A DNA stretch of 52,498 bases, from positions 1 through 52,498 of the forward strand of contig JAFGOZ010000477.1 of the NCBI GenBank assembly GCA_016926235.1, read 5' to 3'. The notes beneath the pieces are model-generated. The model was not told where the DNA came from and did not search any database. It saw nothing but the letters and a program-made list of their open reading frames with translations. The number at the start of each line of letters is the position of its first letter. The stretch's first letter is position 1. Below, in pieces: positions 40,139-49,489 of this stretch. The position numbers and the translations under genes were made by a program. This DNA is from Bacteroidales bacterium (GTDB taxonomy: Bacteria; Bacteroidota; Bacteroidia; Bacteroidales; UBA10428).

Positions 40139-42067
40139 ATGAAGAATGCGTTATTAATACTAATATTACTCACTATATTACAACAAAATCTTTTGTCCCA
40201 GCAAAGAACAATGGAAGATCTTGAGGTAGCGCTTACTATAAAATTATGCGAGTATGTTACATGGCCACTGGAAGTCCGGGATACATTCAGGATAGGTGTT
40301 TTTTCTGATAAACCTCAGTTAAAGAACAGATTTAAATCATTGGAACATAATTATGTATTAAATGGGAAACATATTCGTGTTGATTTTCAAAGAAATGCAT
40401 TACAAATAAAGGAATATCAATTGATTTTTGTAGATGAAGATAATCTTGGACTTGTAGAATGGTTGAATGATGAGTTGACCGGGAACAATGTGCTTATCAT
40501 TACAGAAAATTACAAGGTTGGGAAAGAAATTATGTTTAACCTTTTACCAGACAAGAATAAAGGGATGGTATCATTTGAATTTAACAAAACGAACCTGATT
40601 TTTGAAGGATTTGAAATACATCCGGATATTATTGAATTACGAGGAAGTGAAATTGATGTCAGGGAATTGTATAAACAAACAAAAGATCGATTACTTGAAG
40701 AAGAGGATAAGGTTGCCGAACTTCGGAAAAGGATTAAAATTCAGGCCGAAAATATTGCTGATCAGGAAAAGCTGATCGAAGAGCAGAATAAAGATATTAT
40801 TAATAAAAACTTACAAATATCAAATCAAACAGATAGTATAAGGTCAAAAGAGCAAATTCTTAACTCTCTAAATGCCAGGTTGGAATCCCAAAAGGATGAA
40901 ATTCTTCAAAAACAAATTCTGCTTTCTATGCTTGAGAGTGAAATGGGTAAAGCAAATGATTCCCTTTCAAAACAAAAATATAGCATAGAAGAACAATTGG
41001 TTATGCTTGAATACTTAAATAACCAGATTGGAGCTAAACAAAAAAGCCTTGTTGAAAAAGAAACGGCCCTGATAGAAAAGGAAAGCATGATAGCTTTTCG
41101 TAACAAGATGATTTATCTTTTGGTGTTTATGGCTGTGGTTTCGATCATATTCCTCATTATAGCCCTCCGATCAAGCAAACAAAATAAGAGAGCACAGGTA
41201 ATATTGGCTGAACAGAAGGAAGAGCTTGAAGCCACATTAGCTAAATTGACACAAGCCCAGGATCAATTATTACACGCTGAAAAGATGGCATCCCTGGGGG
41301 TGCTTATTGCGGGTATTGCTCATGAAATAAATAATCCTATCAATTTTATTAATTCGGGATTACAAGGTTTTAATTCCTTAATATTTGATCTTTTAAATAT
41401 TCTGGAAGCATACCGTATAAAATATGCTAATAAAAAGGGGAATGAAGAAATAGATGAGTTGGAAGAAAAAATGGAAATGTCATTTCTTGTTGATTCGGCC
41501 AAAACCTTACTGGATAGCATGAAAACGGGTGTTGACAGGACTAGTGCTATTGTTAAGAGCTTAAGAATGTTTTCCCATATTGATGATGAAAATGTTAACC
41601 TGGTAAATATTCACGAAAACATTGATCTGGCATTGACGATATTGGTTAATCAATACAAAAACCGGATAGAAATAGTACGTAAATATGGCGAAATAAAATC
41701 CATATATTGTATGCCAGGCAAACTTAACCAGGTATTTATGAACTTGATTACAAACTCGATTCATTCAATATCAGACAAAGGGAAAATTACCATATCAACA
41801 AAGCAGGACGATGGAAATGTAAACATTACAATTGAGGATACGGGATGTGGAATTCCTGATAACATAAAAAGCAAAATATTTGATCCATTTTTTACTACTA
41901 AGGAGGTAGGCAAGGGAACAGGACTTGGATTAGGTATAGTTTTCAATATTATTAAAGACCATGAGGGTAAAATAAGTTTTGATAGCACCGAAGGAAAGGG
42001 AACGGTGTTTTATATATCCCTGCCGGTAAACTCCAGTATTAAACCGAAAATAGAACAACATAGATGA
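40139..42067 (+). CDS. Sensor histidine kinase with periplasmic YfiR (DUF4154) domain
   Basis: A 642-residue membrane kinase. A signal sequence (about 1-21) is followed by a YfiR/DUF4154 domain (about 28-170) that opens with LTIKLCEYVTWPLE and contains YQLIFVDEDN and VLIITENYKVG. A long coiled coil (about 180-310) leads to a single transmembrane helix (about 322-342). A short coiled coil links to the HisKA box AGIAHEINNPINF with phospho-acceptor His395, then an HATPase domain with NLITNSIHSIS, DTGCGIP, FDPFFTTKEVGKGTGLGLGI. In Pseudomonas, YfiR is a separate periplasmic protein that restrains a diguanylate cyclase; here it is fused to a kinase. The stop overlaps the next start by 4 bases (ATGA), which couples it to the hybrid kinase. 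Confidence 0.92.
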   Translation: MKNALLILILLTILQQNLLSQQRTMEDLEVALTIKLCEYVTWPLEVRDTFRIGVFSDKPQLKNRFKSLEHNYVLNGKHIRVDFQRNALQIKEYQLIFVDEDNLGLVEWLNDELTGNNVLIITENYKVGKEIMFNLLPDKNKGMVSFEFNKTNLIFEGFEIHPDIIELRGSEIDVRELYKQTKDRLLEEEDKVAELRKRIKIQAENIADQEKLIEEQNKDIINKNLQISNQTDSIRSKEQILNSLNARLESQKDEILQKQILLSMLESEMGKANDSLSKQKYSIEEQLVMLEYLNNQIGAKQKSLVEKETALIEKESMIAFRNKMIYLLVFMAVVSIIFLIIALRSSKQNKRAQVILAEQKEELEATLAKLTQAQDQLLHAEKMASLGVLIAGIAHEINNPINFINSGLQGFNSLIFDLLNILEAYRIKYANKKGNEEIDELEEKMEMSFLVDSAKTLLDSMKTGVDRTSAIVKSLRMFSHIDDENVNLVNIHENIDLALTILVNQYKNRIEIVRKYGEIKSIYCMPGKLNQVFMNLITNSIHSISDKGKITISTKQDDGNVNITIEDTGCGIPDNIKSKIFDPFFTTKEVGKGTGLGLGIVFNIIKDHEGKISFDSTEGKGTVFYISLPVNSSIKPKIEQHR

Positions 42068-43767
42068 AAAAAGATGAAAAAACAATATTATATGTAGATG
42101 ACGAAGTAGAGAATTTACAATCGTTTAAGATAATCTTTCATTCTGATTATAATGTATTTATTACCACATCGGCCAGTGAAGCGATTGAAATAATTAAAAA
42201 AGAGGCTATTAAAATAGTCATTTCTGACCAAAGAATGCCAGATATAACAGGACTGGAACTTATCTCAAAAATAAAAGAATCCTATCCTGATATTATTTGT
42301 ATAATTCTGACTGCATTTGCGGATATTAATGCATTAATGCAGGCTGTAAACCAGGAAGGGATATATCGTTACATTATGAAACCCTGGGATGAATCGGATA
42401 TGAGACTTACCATAAACAATGCATTAGAAAGATACAGGATAAAACAAGAAAATTATGAACTTATTAATAATATTCGTCAGAAAAGTGAAGCACTGGAAGC
42501 ATCAAACAATGAATTATTAGCAGCCACAAAGGCATTGGAGGAACGAGAGGCTATCCTGAAACTTAAAAATACTGAATACCAGGCTTTAAATATTGAATTA
42601 GAAAAGGCTATTCAGGAATTGAAAGCGGCAAAGGAAAAAGCCGAAGAAAGTGACAGGCTTAAATCTGCATTTTTAGCAAATATGAGCCACGAGATCAGGA
42701 CACCACTTAACGGAATAATGGGATTTGCAGAATTATTAACAGTTACAGAAAAGACATCAGAAAAGTATGATAATTACATTGAGATTATACGAAGGAGCGG
42801 AGAGAGAATGCTGAATTTGATGAATGACTTGATTGATATATCAAAAATTGAAGCAGGTATTGTTGAAATATTTACTAAAGAGTTTAATTTGTCCAGCCTC
42901 CTTGAAGAAGTGTATGAATTTTTTAAACCTGAAGCAGATACCAAAGGTTTAAAGCTTTCAGTAGATAACTCATTGGAAAAAGAGTTTTATATTTTCACTG
43001 ATCCTTATAAAGTGGGACAGATATTGAATAATTTTGTTAAAAATGCCTTAAAATACACCGAAAATGGGAGCATAGTTTTTGGATACGAGATACGAGGCAG
43101 TAACTTACTATTCTATATCAAAGATACCGGAATAGGAATTTCACAGGAATTTTACGAACATATCTTTGAGAGATTCAGGCAGGGAGAAGGTATTTTAGAG
43201 AGAATTTATGAAGGGGCAGGATTAGGTTTATCTATTGCAAAATCATATATTGAGATGCTTGGAGGAAAAGTCTGGTTTGAGTCTCAGGTTAAGAAAGGTA
43301 CTATATTCTATTTTACAATTCCCTTAGTTTCAGGTTCAGGAAATGAAACTTCAGAGATTGTTATTTCCTCGCAATTAAAATTACTAATAGAAGAACTAAA
43401 TATTTTGGTTGTGGAAGACGATGAGACAAATGCTGAGTTTCTGAATCAATCATTGCAAGCTATACAAGCTAAAGTTGTTTTGGTCGAGAATGGACTTGAG
43501 GCGCTTAAGATGCTTGAACAACAATCTAATATCCAAATGATACTCATGGATATTAAAATGCCAATCATGGACGGGTATGAGGCATCAAAGAAAATTAAAG
43601 AGCTATACCCTCATATGCCAATTATTGCCCAAACGGCCTATATTACTGAAGACGACAAAAATAAGCATAAATACTTTGATGCATATCTTACCAAACCGTT
43701 AACTTTAAATAAACTAATCAACACGATTAATTCGTGCTTGGAAAGTAACCTTAATGGAAAGGATTAA
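42064..43767 (+). CDS. Hybrid regulator: REC-coiled coil-histidine kinase-REC
   Basis: A 567-residue cytosolic protein with no membrane segment. An N-terminal receiver (1-125) has phospho-acceptor Asp55 (VISDQRMPDITG) and the signalling Lys in YIMKPWDE. A coiled coil (about 130-195) links to a HisKA box NMSHEIRTPLNGIMGFAEL with His209, then an HATPase with NNFVKNALKYTENGSI, DTGIGIS and GAGLGLSIAKSYIEMLGG. A C-terminal receiver carries ILVVEDDETNAEF, Asp496 in MILMDIKMPIMDG and the Lys in YLTKPL. No DNA-binding or GGDEF output domain is present. The likely order is relay from the upstream YfiR kinase to the N-terminal receiver, modulation of this kinase, and output through an unknown partner. 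It ends one base from the convergent radical SAM gene. Confidence 0.94.
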   Translation: MKKDEKTILYVDDEVENLQSFKIIFHSDYNVFITTSASEAIEIIKKEAIKIVISDQRMPDITGLELISKIKESYPDIICIILTAFADINALMQAVNQEGIYRYIMKPWDESDMRLTINNALERYRIKQENYELINNIRQKSEALEASNNELLAATKALEEREAILKLKNTEYQALNIELEKAIQELKAAKEKAEESDRLKSAFLANMSHEIRTPLNGIMGFAELLTVTEKTSEKYDNYIEIIRRSGERMLNLMNDLIDISKIEAGIVEIFTKEFNLSSLLEEVYEFFKPEADTKGLKLSVDNSLEKEFYIFTDPYKVGQILNNFVKNALKYTENGSIVFGYEIRGSNLLFYIKDTGIGISQEFYEHIFERFRQGEGILERIYEGAGLGLSIAKSYIEMLGGKVWFESQVKKGTIFYFTIPLVSGSGNETSEIVISSQLKLLIEELNILVVEDDETNAEFLNQSLQAIQAKVVLVENGLEALKMLEQQSNIQMILMDIKMPIMDGYEASKKIKELYPHMPIIAQTAYITEDDKNKHKYFDAYLTKPLTLNKLINTINSCLESNLNGKD

Positions 43768-43768
43768 G

Positions 43769-45124
43769 TTAAAAATATGTACGCAGCCCATCCTCAATAT
43801 GTAAGTATTTCCATATTTTAAATAATTCATTATCATCAATACAGGAATATTTGTTTGGTTTCAGGATGTCAGCAAGTCGGGATAGTTTAGAATTCTCAAT
43901 AGTAATATAAGGTAAAGCCTTACCTGTATTAACCTTAATATTGCCATGGTTCTTTTTGATGAGAGAATCATTAAATTCTCGTGATTCCTTATCACATAAC
44001 GTAGCTCCAGTAAATGAAATAATTATATTTTTGAATTTTAATGGATTTGCTAAAAATTCTTCCTTACATACAGGTATTAAGATTTCAGGTGGAATATTAT
44101 CTGGCCTGGGATATGAAATCCCATTATCTGTGGTGTAAAGATTATATCCATAGCCCATTTCTGATATTTCATATCCTGCCAGGTATTTTTGTGCAATTTT
44201 ATTTCGATATCCTGCTTTCTGAAACCTGTTTTTGTATTGAAATGAGCAATAATTTATTCCAATGGGTAAATTTTCCTGGTCTGCCATTCTGATAATTCTA
44301 AGAGCTGTTAACTCAGAATCAACAGATACAGGCTGTTCTCCATGAAGATAGGTGTAATTCCTGGTATGTAATTTCTTTACATTATGCTGGGTAAGCCTTA
44401 ATTGATGTAGGTTTAGATTGGTTACTCCTGCATTTACCAACTCTTTTAATAATTTAAAATAGAAATCATCAGTATTCGGTACAGCAGGTATTTCAACCGT
44501 TAGGTTTTTTATGTAGGGCGAAGCTTTCTCAATCGTCGATAAATCGTAGTCTGTAGCTCCAATATCAAAGCGTACTTCATTTAGTCCAATTTCTGCCAGT
44601 TGACGAAATATATCATGACTTCCTAATATTCCGTTTGTATACAACCAAGTGTATAAACCTGGATCACATTTCCTTTTTATGGTGGTTAAAAATGAGGCTA
44701 GCCTCTTAAAAACCAGCAAGGGTTCTCCGCCAGAAAAACTACAGGCTTTAAAGTTTAACTCATTTATATATCGGGCATAATCATCTGCATTTTCGAAAGT
44801 CAAAGTTTGGGCAGTAGGCTGATCATCATTATTTTGTGGTGCCGGACAATAAAAACAACGGGCATTACATCTTCCGGTTATAAACAGACACGACCATTCT
44901 CCATGGCCGCATAAAAGGCAACCGGTAGATATACTGTTTATATAAGGTTTTGTATGTTTAAATAACCATTTTACCTTGTCAGAATAGTTACTTATAAGGT
45001 TATCTCTTTCTTCTTCCAAAGTCATAGCCTCATAAGGATTTATCCACTTCAGGTCAGGGTACATTTCAAATGAGCTTTCGTTTTCATTTATCAGCTCATT
45101 CATCCATGAATGCATTGGATCCAT
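43769..45124 (-). CDS. Radical SAM protein (COG2108-like, PFL-activating enzyme related)
   Basis: A 451-residue cytosolic iron-sulfur enzyme. The radical SAM cluster motif CNARCFYC places Cys86, Cys90 and Cys93 after FITGR. SAM-binding features follow: FSGGEPL, then TWLYTNG and EVRFDIG. Three further cysteines come just before the core (Cys69, Cys72 in STGCLLCGHGEWS, and Cys79) and could bind a second cluster or zinc. A late stretch GINYCSFQYKNRFQKAGYR is shared, from memory, with uncharacterised COG2108-type proteins related to pyruvate formate-lyase activases. No glycyl radical enzyme or obvious substrate gene is adjacent. The substrate is unknown. Confidence 0.85.
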   Translation of the reverse strand: MDPMHSWMNELINENESSFEMYPDLKWINPYEAMTLEEERDNLISNYSDKVKWLFKHTKPYINSISTGCLLCGHGEWSCLFITGRCNARCFYCPAPQNNDDQPTAQTLTFENADDYARYINELNFKACSFSGGEPLLVFKRLASFLTTIKRKCDPGLYTWLYTNGILGSHDIFRQLAEIGLNEVRFDIGATDYDLSTIEKASPYIKNLTVEIPAVPNTDDFYFKLLKELVNAGVTNLNLHQLRLTQHNVKKLHTRNYTYLHGEQPVSVDSELTALRIIRMADQENLPIGINYCSFQYKNRFQKAGYRNKIAQKYLAGYEISEMGYGYNLYTTDNGISYPRPDNIPPEILIPVCKEEFLANPLKFKNIIISFTGATLCDKESREFNDSLIKKNHGNIKVNTGKALPYITIENSKLSRLADILKPNKYSCIDDNELFKIWKYLHIEDGLRTYF

Positions 45125-45428
45125 GCAGAATAATAATATTAGTTTTGTAATAATTTAGGAAGCCTTCTGGAAGGCATTTAGGAAGCAGGAAAGGAGAATA
45201 GCTATAAATCTGAAGCTATATAAAGGCAGATAAGCATTGCCCAGGTACAGAATATTACTTTGTTAATTACCATTTAGTTTAGGTGAGATATTTTATTTTC
45301 AATTCAAAAGTAGAAATATTCTTTGGTATTTATACGAGTTGAAATTTTGTTATGTAAATATTTTTATTTTTACATTTATTTAAATATTAGATATTCCATG
45401 AATGACTGATTGGAAAGGAAACTGAAAG
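45125..45428. other. Divergent intergenic region, radical SAM / pnuC
   Basis: A 304-base AT-rich gap between the starts of two divergent genes, expected to hold both promoters. Only one promoter-like pattern could be placed (for pnuC). A short GCCTT-CTGG-AAGGC hairpin lies at 45162-45175; its role is unclear. Nothing coding was seen. Confidence 0.7.
45346..45378 (+). promoter_or_regulatory. Candidate Bacteroidota-type promoter for pnuC
   Basis: TTTG (45346-45349), a 21-base spacer, then TACATTTA (45371-45378), one base short of the TAnnTTTG element. It lies 50 bases before the pnuC start. AT-rich surroundings make chance matches likely. Confidence 0.3.
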
Positions 45429-46010
45429 ATGACATTAATTGAAGGCATTGCAACTTTTTTTGGATTGATATGCGTCTGGCTGACCATAAAGGAAAATATC
45501 TGGTGCTGGCCCACCGGCCTAGTACAGGTATTCCTGTATATATTTGTTTTTTACAATGCCCGGTTGTATTCAGATATGATTTTGCACATTATTTATGTCA
45601 TAATCAGTATTTATGGATGGCATCATTGGTTACATCCTGATAGAAGCAAGGAACCGCTAAAGGTGACCAGAACAGGAAAATATATTGTGTTATGGATAGT
45701 TATATGTTTATTTGTGGCGGTTATAATAGGTTATTTTATGCAAACCTATACCAATGCTGCAATACCCTATGCAGATTCATTCATTATGTCTGCAAGCCTG
45801 GTTGCACAATGGCTTATGGCCAGGAAAAAACTTGAATCGTGGTTGTTTTGGATAACTGTGGATGTTATCGCAGTCGGGGTCTATTGGATCAAGGAATTGT
45901 ACATTACCACAGGGCTTTATACTGTTTTTCTGATTTTGGCAATTATGGGATTTTTTGAATGGCGCAAAAGTTTGTTAAAGGAAGCTGTAATATCTCAGAA
46001 CTCATTATGA
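45429..46010 (+). CDS. pnuC: Nicotinamide riboside transporter PnuC
   Basis: A 193-residue inner-membrane transporter of the PnuC (SWEET-like) family, which takes up nicotinamide riboside. The N-terminus reads IEGIATFFGLICVWLTIKEN, then the family motif NIWCWPTGLVQVFLY with its Trp-Pro-Thr-Gly core, then LYSDMILHIIYVIISIYGWHHW and SLVAQWLMARKKLESWLFW. About seven membrane segments are present. The stop overlaps the start of a NadR-type kinase by 4 bases (ATGA), a pairing that argues for nicotinamide riboside rather than thiamine as substrate, since thiamine-linked PnuT paralogues sit with thiamine genes. Confidence 0.93.
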   Translation: MTLIEGIATFFGLICVWLTIKENIWCWPTGLVQVFLYIFVFYNARLYSDMILHIIYVIISIYGWHHWLHPDRSKEPLKVTRTGKYIVLWIVICLFVAVIIGYFMQTYTNAAIPYADSFIMSASLVAQWLMARKKLESWLFWITVDVIAVGVYWIKELYITTGLYTVFLILAIMGFFEWRKSLLKEAVISQNSL

Positions 46011-46999
46011 CTAAAACGGTAGGACTGACCCTGGGAAAATTTGCCCCGCTTCACAAAGGGCATCAGTATATGATTGAGAAAGCCATTGAGGAAACAGACC
46101 ATGTAATTGTAGTAATGTATGATGCACCGGAAACCACTAATATTCCATTGAATATGCGTGCAAACTGGATCCGGCAGTTATATCCTGAGGTTGAAGTCAT
46201 AGAGGGCTGGGGTAGTCCTTCTGATATGGGTGATATTCCTGAGATCAAAAGAATTCAGGAAACATATATCTTAGGAGTCCTGAAAGGCAGAAAGATAACT
46301 CATTTTTATTCCAGTGAATTCTACGGAGACCATATGAGCAAAGCTTTAGGGGCCATCAACCGTGAAATTGACAGGGAGCGTGCTGTGGTCCCGGTATCGG
46401 GTACACTGATTAGAGAAAATGCATTTAAATACAGGCAGTTTATCACTCCGGTCGTATACAAAGACTTAATAACAAATATTGTATTTCTTGGCGCCCCATC
46501 AACAGGAAAAACCACGCTTGCCGAATCTTTGGCCAAGCATTTCAACACAGTATGGATGCCTGAATATGGCCGGGAATATTGGGATATTCATCAGAATAAC
46601 AGAAGACTTACATTAGAGCAACTTGCTGAAATTGCTGAGGGCCATCTGGAAAGAGAAGAAAAATGCCTGTTGGAGGCCAACAAATACCTCTTTACGGACA
46701 CCAATGCAATAACAACATACATGTTCTCCCTCTATTATCATGGAAAGGTACATGAAAAGCTTGTCAGAATGGCTAAAGACATTGAAGATCGCTATGACAT
46801 TGTGTTTTTATGTGATAAGGATATTCCTTATGATGATACATTTGATCGTTCCGGTGAAGCAAACCGCGAATATTTTCATGAAGAGATAATTTCAGATTTA
46901 AAATCCAGGGGCATTGGGTATACAATATTGTCGGGGACACTGGATGAAAGAATGAAAAAAGTTTGCAGAATTTTATATGGATATGAAAAATGGGATTAA
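46007..46999 (+). CDS. nadR: NadR-type bifunctional NMN adenylyltransferase / ribosylnicotinamide kinase
   Basis: A 330-residue cytosolic enzyme that phosphorylates nicotinamide riboside to NMN and joins NMN with ATP to give NAD. The adenylyltransferase domain (1-155) shows GLTLGKFAPLHKGHQYMI with the HxGH-type motif at residues 16-19 and a late SGTLIRENAFKY matching ISxT(R). The kinase domain (about 158-330) has the P-loop GAPSTGKT (Lys168) and MPEYGREYW. The N-terminal DNA-binding domain of enterobacterial NadR is absent, so this protein is probably not a repressor. The start at 46007 overlaps the pnuC stop as ATGA; the longer frame from 45959 would run 52 bases into pnuC and lacks support. 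Confidence 0.93.
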   Translation: MTKTVGLTLGKFAPLHKGHQYMIEKAIEETDHVIVVMYDAPETTNIPLNMRANWIRQLYPEVEVIEGWGSPSDMGDIPEIKRIQETYILGVLKGRKITHFYSSEFYGDHMSKALGAINREIDRERAVVPVSGTLIRENAFKYRQFITPVVYKDLITNIVFLGAPSTGKTTLAESLAKHFNTVWMPEYGREYWDIHQNNRRLTLEQLAEIAEGHLEREEKCLLEANKYLFTDTNAITTYMFSLYYHGKVHEKLVRMAKDIEDRYDIVFLCDKDIPYDDTFDRSGEANREYFHEEIISDLKSRGIGYTILSGTLDERMKKVCRILYGYEKWD

Positions 47000-47007
47000 T
47001 TTATTAA

Positions 47008-47040
47008 ATTTGGTATAATCCTTTCTTTGATATACCAAAT
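47008..47040 (+). terminator. Hairpin after nadR, possible terminator
   Basis: ATTTGGTATA and TATACCAAAT form a perfect 10-pair stem with a 13-base loop, 9 bases after the nadR stop. There is no U-tract and the stem is AT-rich, so termination is only possible. The site is also close to the start of the next lipoprotein gene and may be an operator. Confidence 0.4.
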
Positions 47041-47054
47041 CAATTATCATACCT

Positions 47055-47741
47055 ATGAAAAAATATAGTTTTTATTATATTGGATTTCTGTGGTTCATAT
47101 GCCTGTTAATCATTTCCTGTGACAATAACCCTGACAGGGACGACATTCCTGGAAAAGACAGTGCATTTGATCCCATTGCTTCGCTACCAAAGATAAAGAA
47201 ATTTGCCGGAGGTGAAGAATGTATACTTGTATACCTTAATGTTCGTTTTATAAAACCGGATGGCACAATGGATTTTGATGCACTTTACAAACCAACTGCA
47301 GAATATCGTTTTATAAGAGAATTGAAATCTTCAAAGAAAAAGAAAAAAGAAACACCAGAAATGCCGCTTGGTGTTACACCTGCGGCGGTAAAGGAAGATC
47401 CTCATTGGGAAGTTATAACAGTAAATCTTACCCAACAATATACCGAAACTGTGAGGGATCAGGATGAGGGTGAGTGGGATACATATATCTACGGAGGAAT
47501 GGTCAGAAATATCTATTCTTATGTTGATACTCCGCTTAATTCGGTTGAGTTTAATATATTAAAATCAGCCTCTGATCCATTATCTTTCGCAACTCTATGG
47601 CAAAAGGCAGATAGAATGGGTATACCTGGTGAAAATGCTGTAGCTGTAATTAATTATGATCCAAAATCCGGTTATACCTTTACAATTGAAAATACAGATT
47701 ACAAATGTAAATTTGACCTGGAAGGAAATTATATTGAATAA
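47055..47741 (+). CDS. Lipoprotein of unknown function
   Basis: A 228-residue lipoprotein. The signal peptide ends in lipobox IISC with Cys22, followed by an acidic stretch DNNPDRDDIPGKDS typical of surface-exported lipoproteins. The body has a lysine run (SSKKKKKE) in a proline-rich linker near residues 92-110, and a late domain that closes YTFTIENTDYKCKFDLEGN. No family was recognised. It stands alone between the nadR operon and the MoxR operon (156 bases to the latter), so it could be an accessory of either or neither. Confidence 0.75.
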   Translation: MKKYSFYYIGFLWFICLLIISCDNNPDRDDIPGKDSAFDPIASLPKIKKFAGGEECILVYLNVRFIKPDGTMDFDALYKPTAEYRFIRELKSSKKKKKETPEMPLGVTPAAVKEDPHWEVITVNLTQQYTETVRDQDEGEWDTYIYGGMVRNIYSYVDTPLNSVEFNILKSASDPLSFATLWQKADRMGIPGENAVAVINYDPKSGYTFTIENTDYKCKFDLEGNYIE

Positions 47742-47896
47742 CCATAATATATTTTGGATGATTGCTAAAATTTCAATTTAGGAGGACTGCTGTTGCTGCT
47801 TACTTTAGCTTAAAATATAAGCACAATTTATCCCCGATCATGATATTTAATGCGAAATATTGATAAATTTATCAACTGAATTTAAAATTCAAAGGA

Positions 47897-49489
47897 ATGA
47901 ATGATAGCATTAACGAAGGATTAGGGCAGTTTCAAAAAGTACCATCTGCTCCTACAAATCCGCAACAACCAGTAACAAAGACAAAATTCGATATAAGAGA
48001 CCTGTATGCAAGCGAAGGTAAGAATGAGGATGCAGGTGAGCAGCCGGGTCTGGATGAAAAACTCCGCCAGGCCTATTTTTGGATTACGAATACTGCTATT
48101 ATCAGCCCTTTCTACGATATTGAATATGATGATGGCGATTCGAAGCGATTTGTTTTTGGAGATAGTAAAGTGGAGGTCACTCTTCCTAAAAATCAAAGTT
48201 ATTCCAGTTTTGTGTTGATCCCATTATTAACCCTTGCTGTGCGCGGTAAATGTTTGATTGTTGGTGGTCCCGGACGAGGTAAGACAGCTACATCCATTCT
48301 CATGGGACTATTAGCAGGCTATTCCAAAACAGATGTCCAAAGAGCTATCCAGCATGGCCAGCCGCAAATGACGATATCCGATCTGCTGGGGCATCCATTA
48401 CCATCTGACATGGTGAAGGCTGAAAAAACAAGTGACATACGCATTGCCTGGCGCAAATGGCTGGGCATGAGGGTTAAAATTATTGATGAATACAACCGTA
48501 TACCAACTCGCACTCAGTCTGCCCTGCTTACAGTTTTATCTGACAACTATGCGGAGATCTTTGATCAGATATTCGAATGCCCTCAGTCCGCCTGGTACCT
48601 TACTGCCAACGATGATGCGGGAGGAGGAACCTACCAGGTGATTGAGGCTTTAAAAGATCGTATAGATATTGTGATCCGTGCTTTCCATTTTAATACCCGG
48701 TTTATTGAAGACCTTCAGAAACGCATTGAACTGAATTTTAAGCCTGAGTCCATGATTCCAGAAGATATCATCTTTAGCGAAGAGGAAATGGATAAGATAA
48801 ATGACCAGGTAAGGGCTGTTACTATTCCGCCAGCATTACGCAAGCGCATCGAATTTTTTTGCCGACAGTTCGAATTTTTCGAATACGCCTCAGACAAACT
48901 GGAGTATATGACCAAGGATACTGCAAAGTTATCGGGGATAGATTTTCGAACTGTATTCAAGCAGGAAACCGGCAAGGATCATGTGAAAGACCTTGGATCA
49001 CAATCCATTAATGGTGTTTCTGTAAGGAAGATTATGACACTTATTATCTATTCCAAGGCTTTGGCTTATTTTAGAGGTAATAAAGAGGTTGAACTGGAAG
49101 ATGTCCGCCAGATAATACCCTTTATTCTGCACGATACACTGGTTCCTCACCTTGAATCACCATTTTTTGACCAGCCGGGCAATGAACGGTACAGAATAGA
49201 TAGGATTGTATGGTTGCGTAAAATATTTGATCTTTCCTGTGAAGAATATGTAAGCCAGAACCTTGATGCTGCCGATCCTATGGATGCATTTGACGAGGAG
49301 TTCCGGAAAGGATTGGAAAACCTGCCCTTGAAAGAGGTTGACAAACGTCTTCTTGAAATAGAAAAGCAACTTAATAAATGGGCAGAAGAGAAAAAGTTAT
49401 ATGGCTACCGCCATGATGATATTTTAAAGCTGAAATATCTGCACCAGAGATACACCAATTACAGGAGATGGCTGCAATGGAAAGAATAA
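47897..49489 (+). CDS. MoxR-type AAA+ ATPase
   Basis: A 530-residue cytosolic AAA+ ATPase. A Pro/Gln-rich N-terminal tail of about 100 residues precedes the ATPase core. Walker A is GGPGRGKTA (residues 123-131, Lys129), Walker B is VKIIDEYNRIP (Asp197, Glu198), and WYLTANDD gives the sensor 1 Asn. The helical lid region follows, then about 200 residues of helical extension after the core, longer than a minimal MoxR (about 330 residues). MoxR ATPases usually act with vWA-domain partners to remodel or activate target proteins. Here the vWA partner is two genes downstream in the same operon. The stop lies inside the start region of the next gene (overlap of 13 bases). Confidence 0.88.
   Translation: MNDSINEGLGQFQKVPSAPTNPQQPVTKTKFDIRDLYASEGKNEDAGEQPGLDEKLRQAYFWITNTAIISPFYDIEYDDGDSKRFVFGDSKVEVTLPKNQSYSSFVLIPLLTLAVRGKCLIVGGPGRGKTATSILMGLLAGYSKTDVQRAIQHGQPQMTISDLLGHPLPSDMVKAEKTSDIRIAWRKWLGMRVKIIDEYNRIPTRTQSALLTVLSDNYAEIFDQIFECPQSAWYLTANDDAGGGTYQVIEALKDRIDIVIRAFHFNTRFIEDLQKRIELNFKPESMIPEDIIFSEEEMDKINDQVRAVTIPPALRKRIEFFCRQFEFFEYASDKLEYMTKDTAKLSGIDFRTVFKQETGKDHVKDLGSQSINGVSVRKIMTLIIYSKALAYFRGNKEVELEDVRQIIPFILHDTLVPHLESPFFDQPGNERYRIDRIVWLRKIFDLSCEEYVSQNLDAADPMDAFDEEFRKGLENLPLKEVDKRLLEIEKQLNKWAEEKKLYGYRHDDILKLKYLHQRYTNYRRWLQWKE

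Noticed and set aside
45162..45175. GCCTT-CTGG-AAGGC hairpin
   Set aside because: Only 5 pairs with no T-tract, and it lies upstream of both divergent genes, so it is not called a terminator.
45959..46006. Longer start for nadR
   Set aside because: It overlaps pnuC by 52 bases, and the ATGA start at 46007 directly precedes the HxGH domain.
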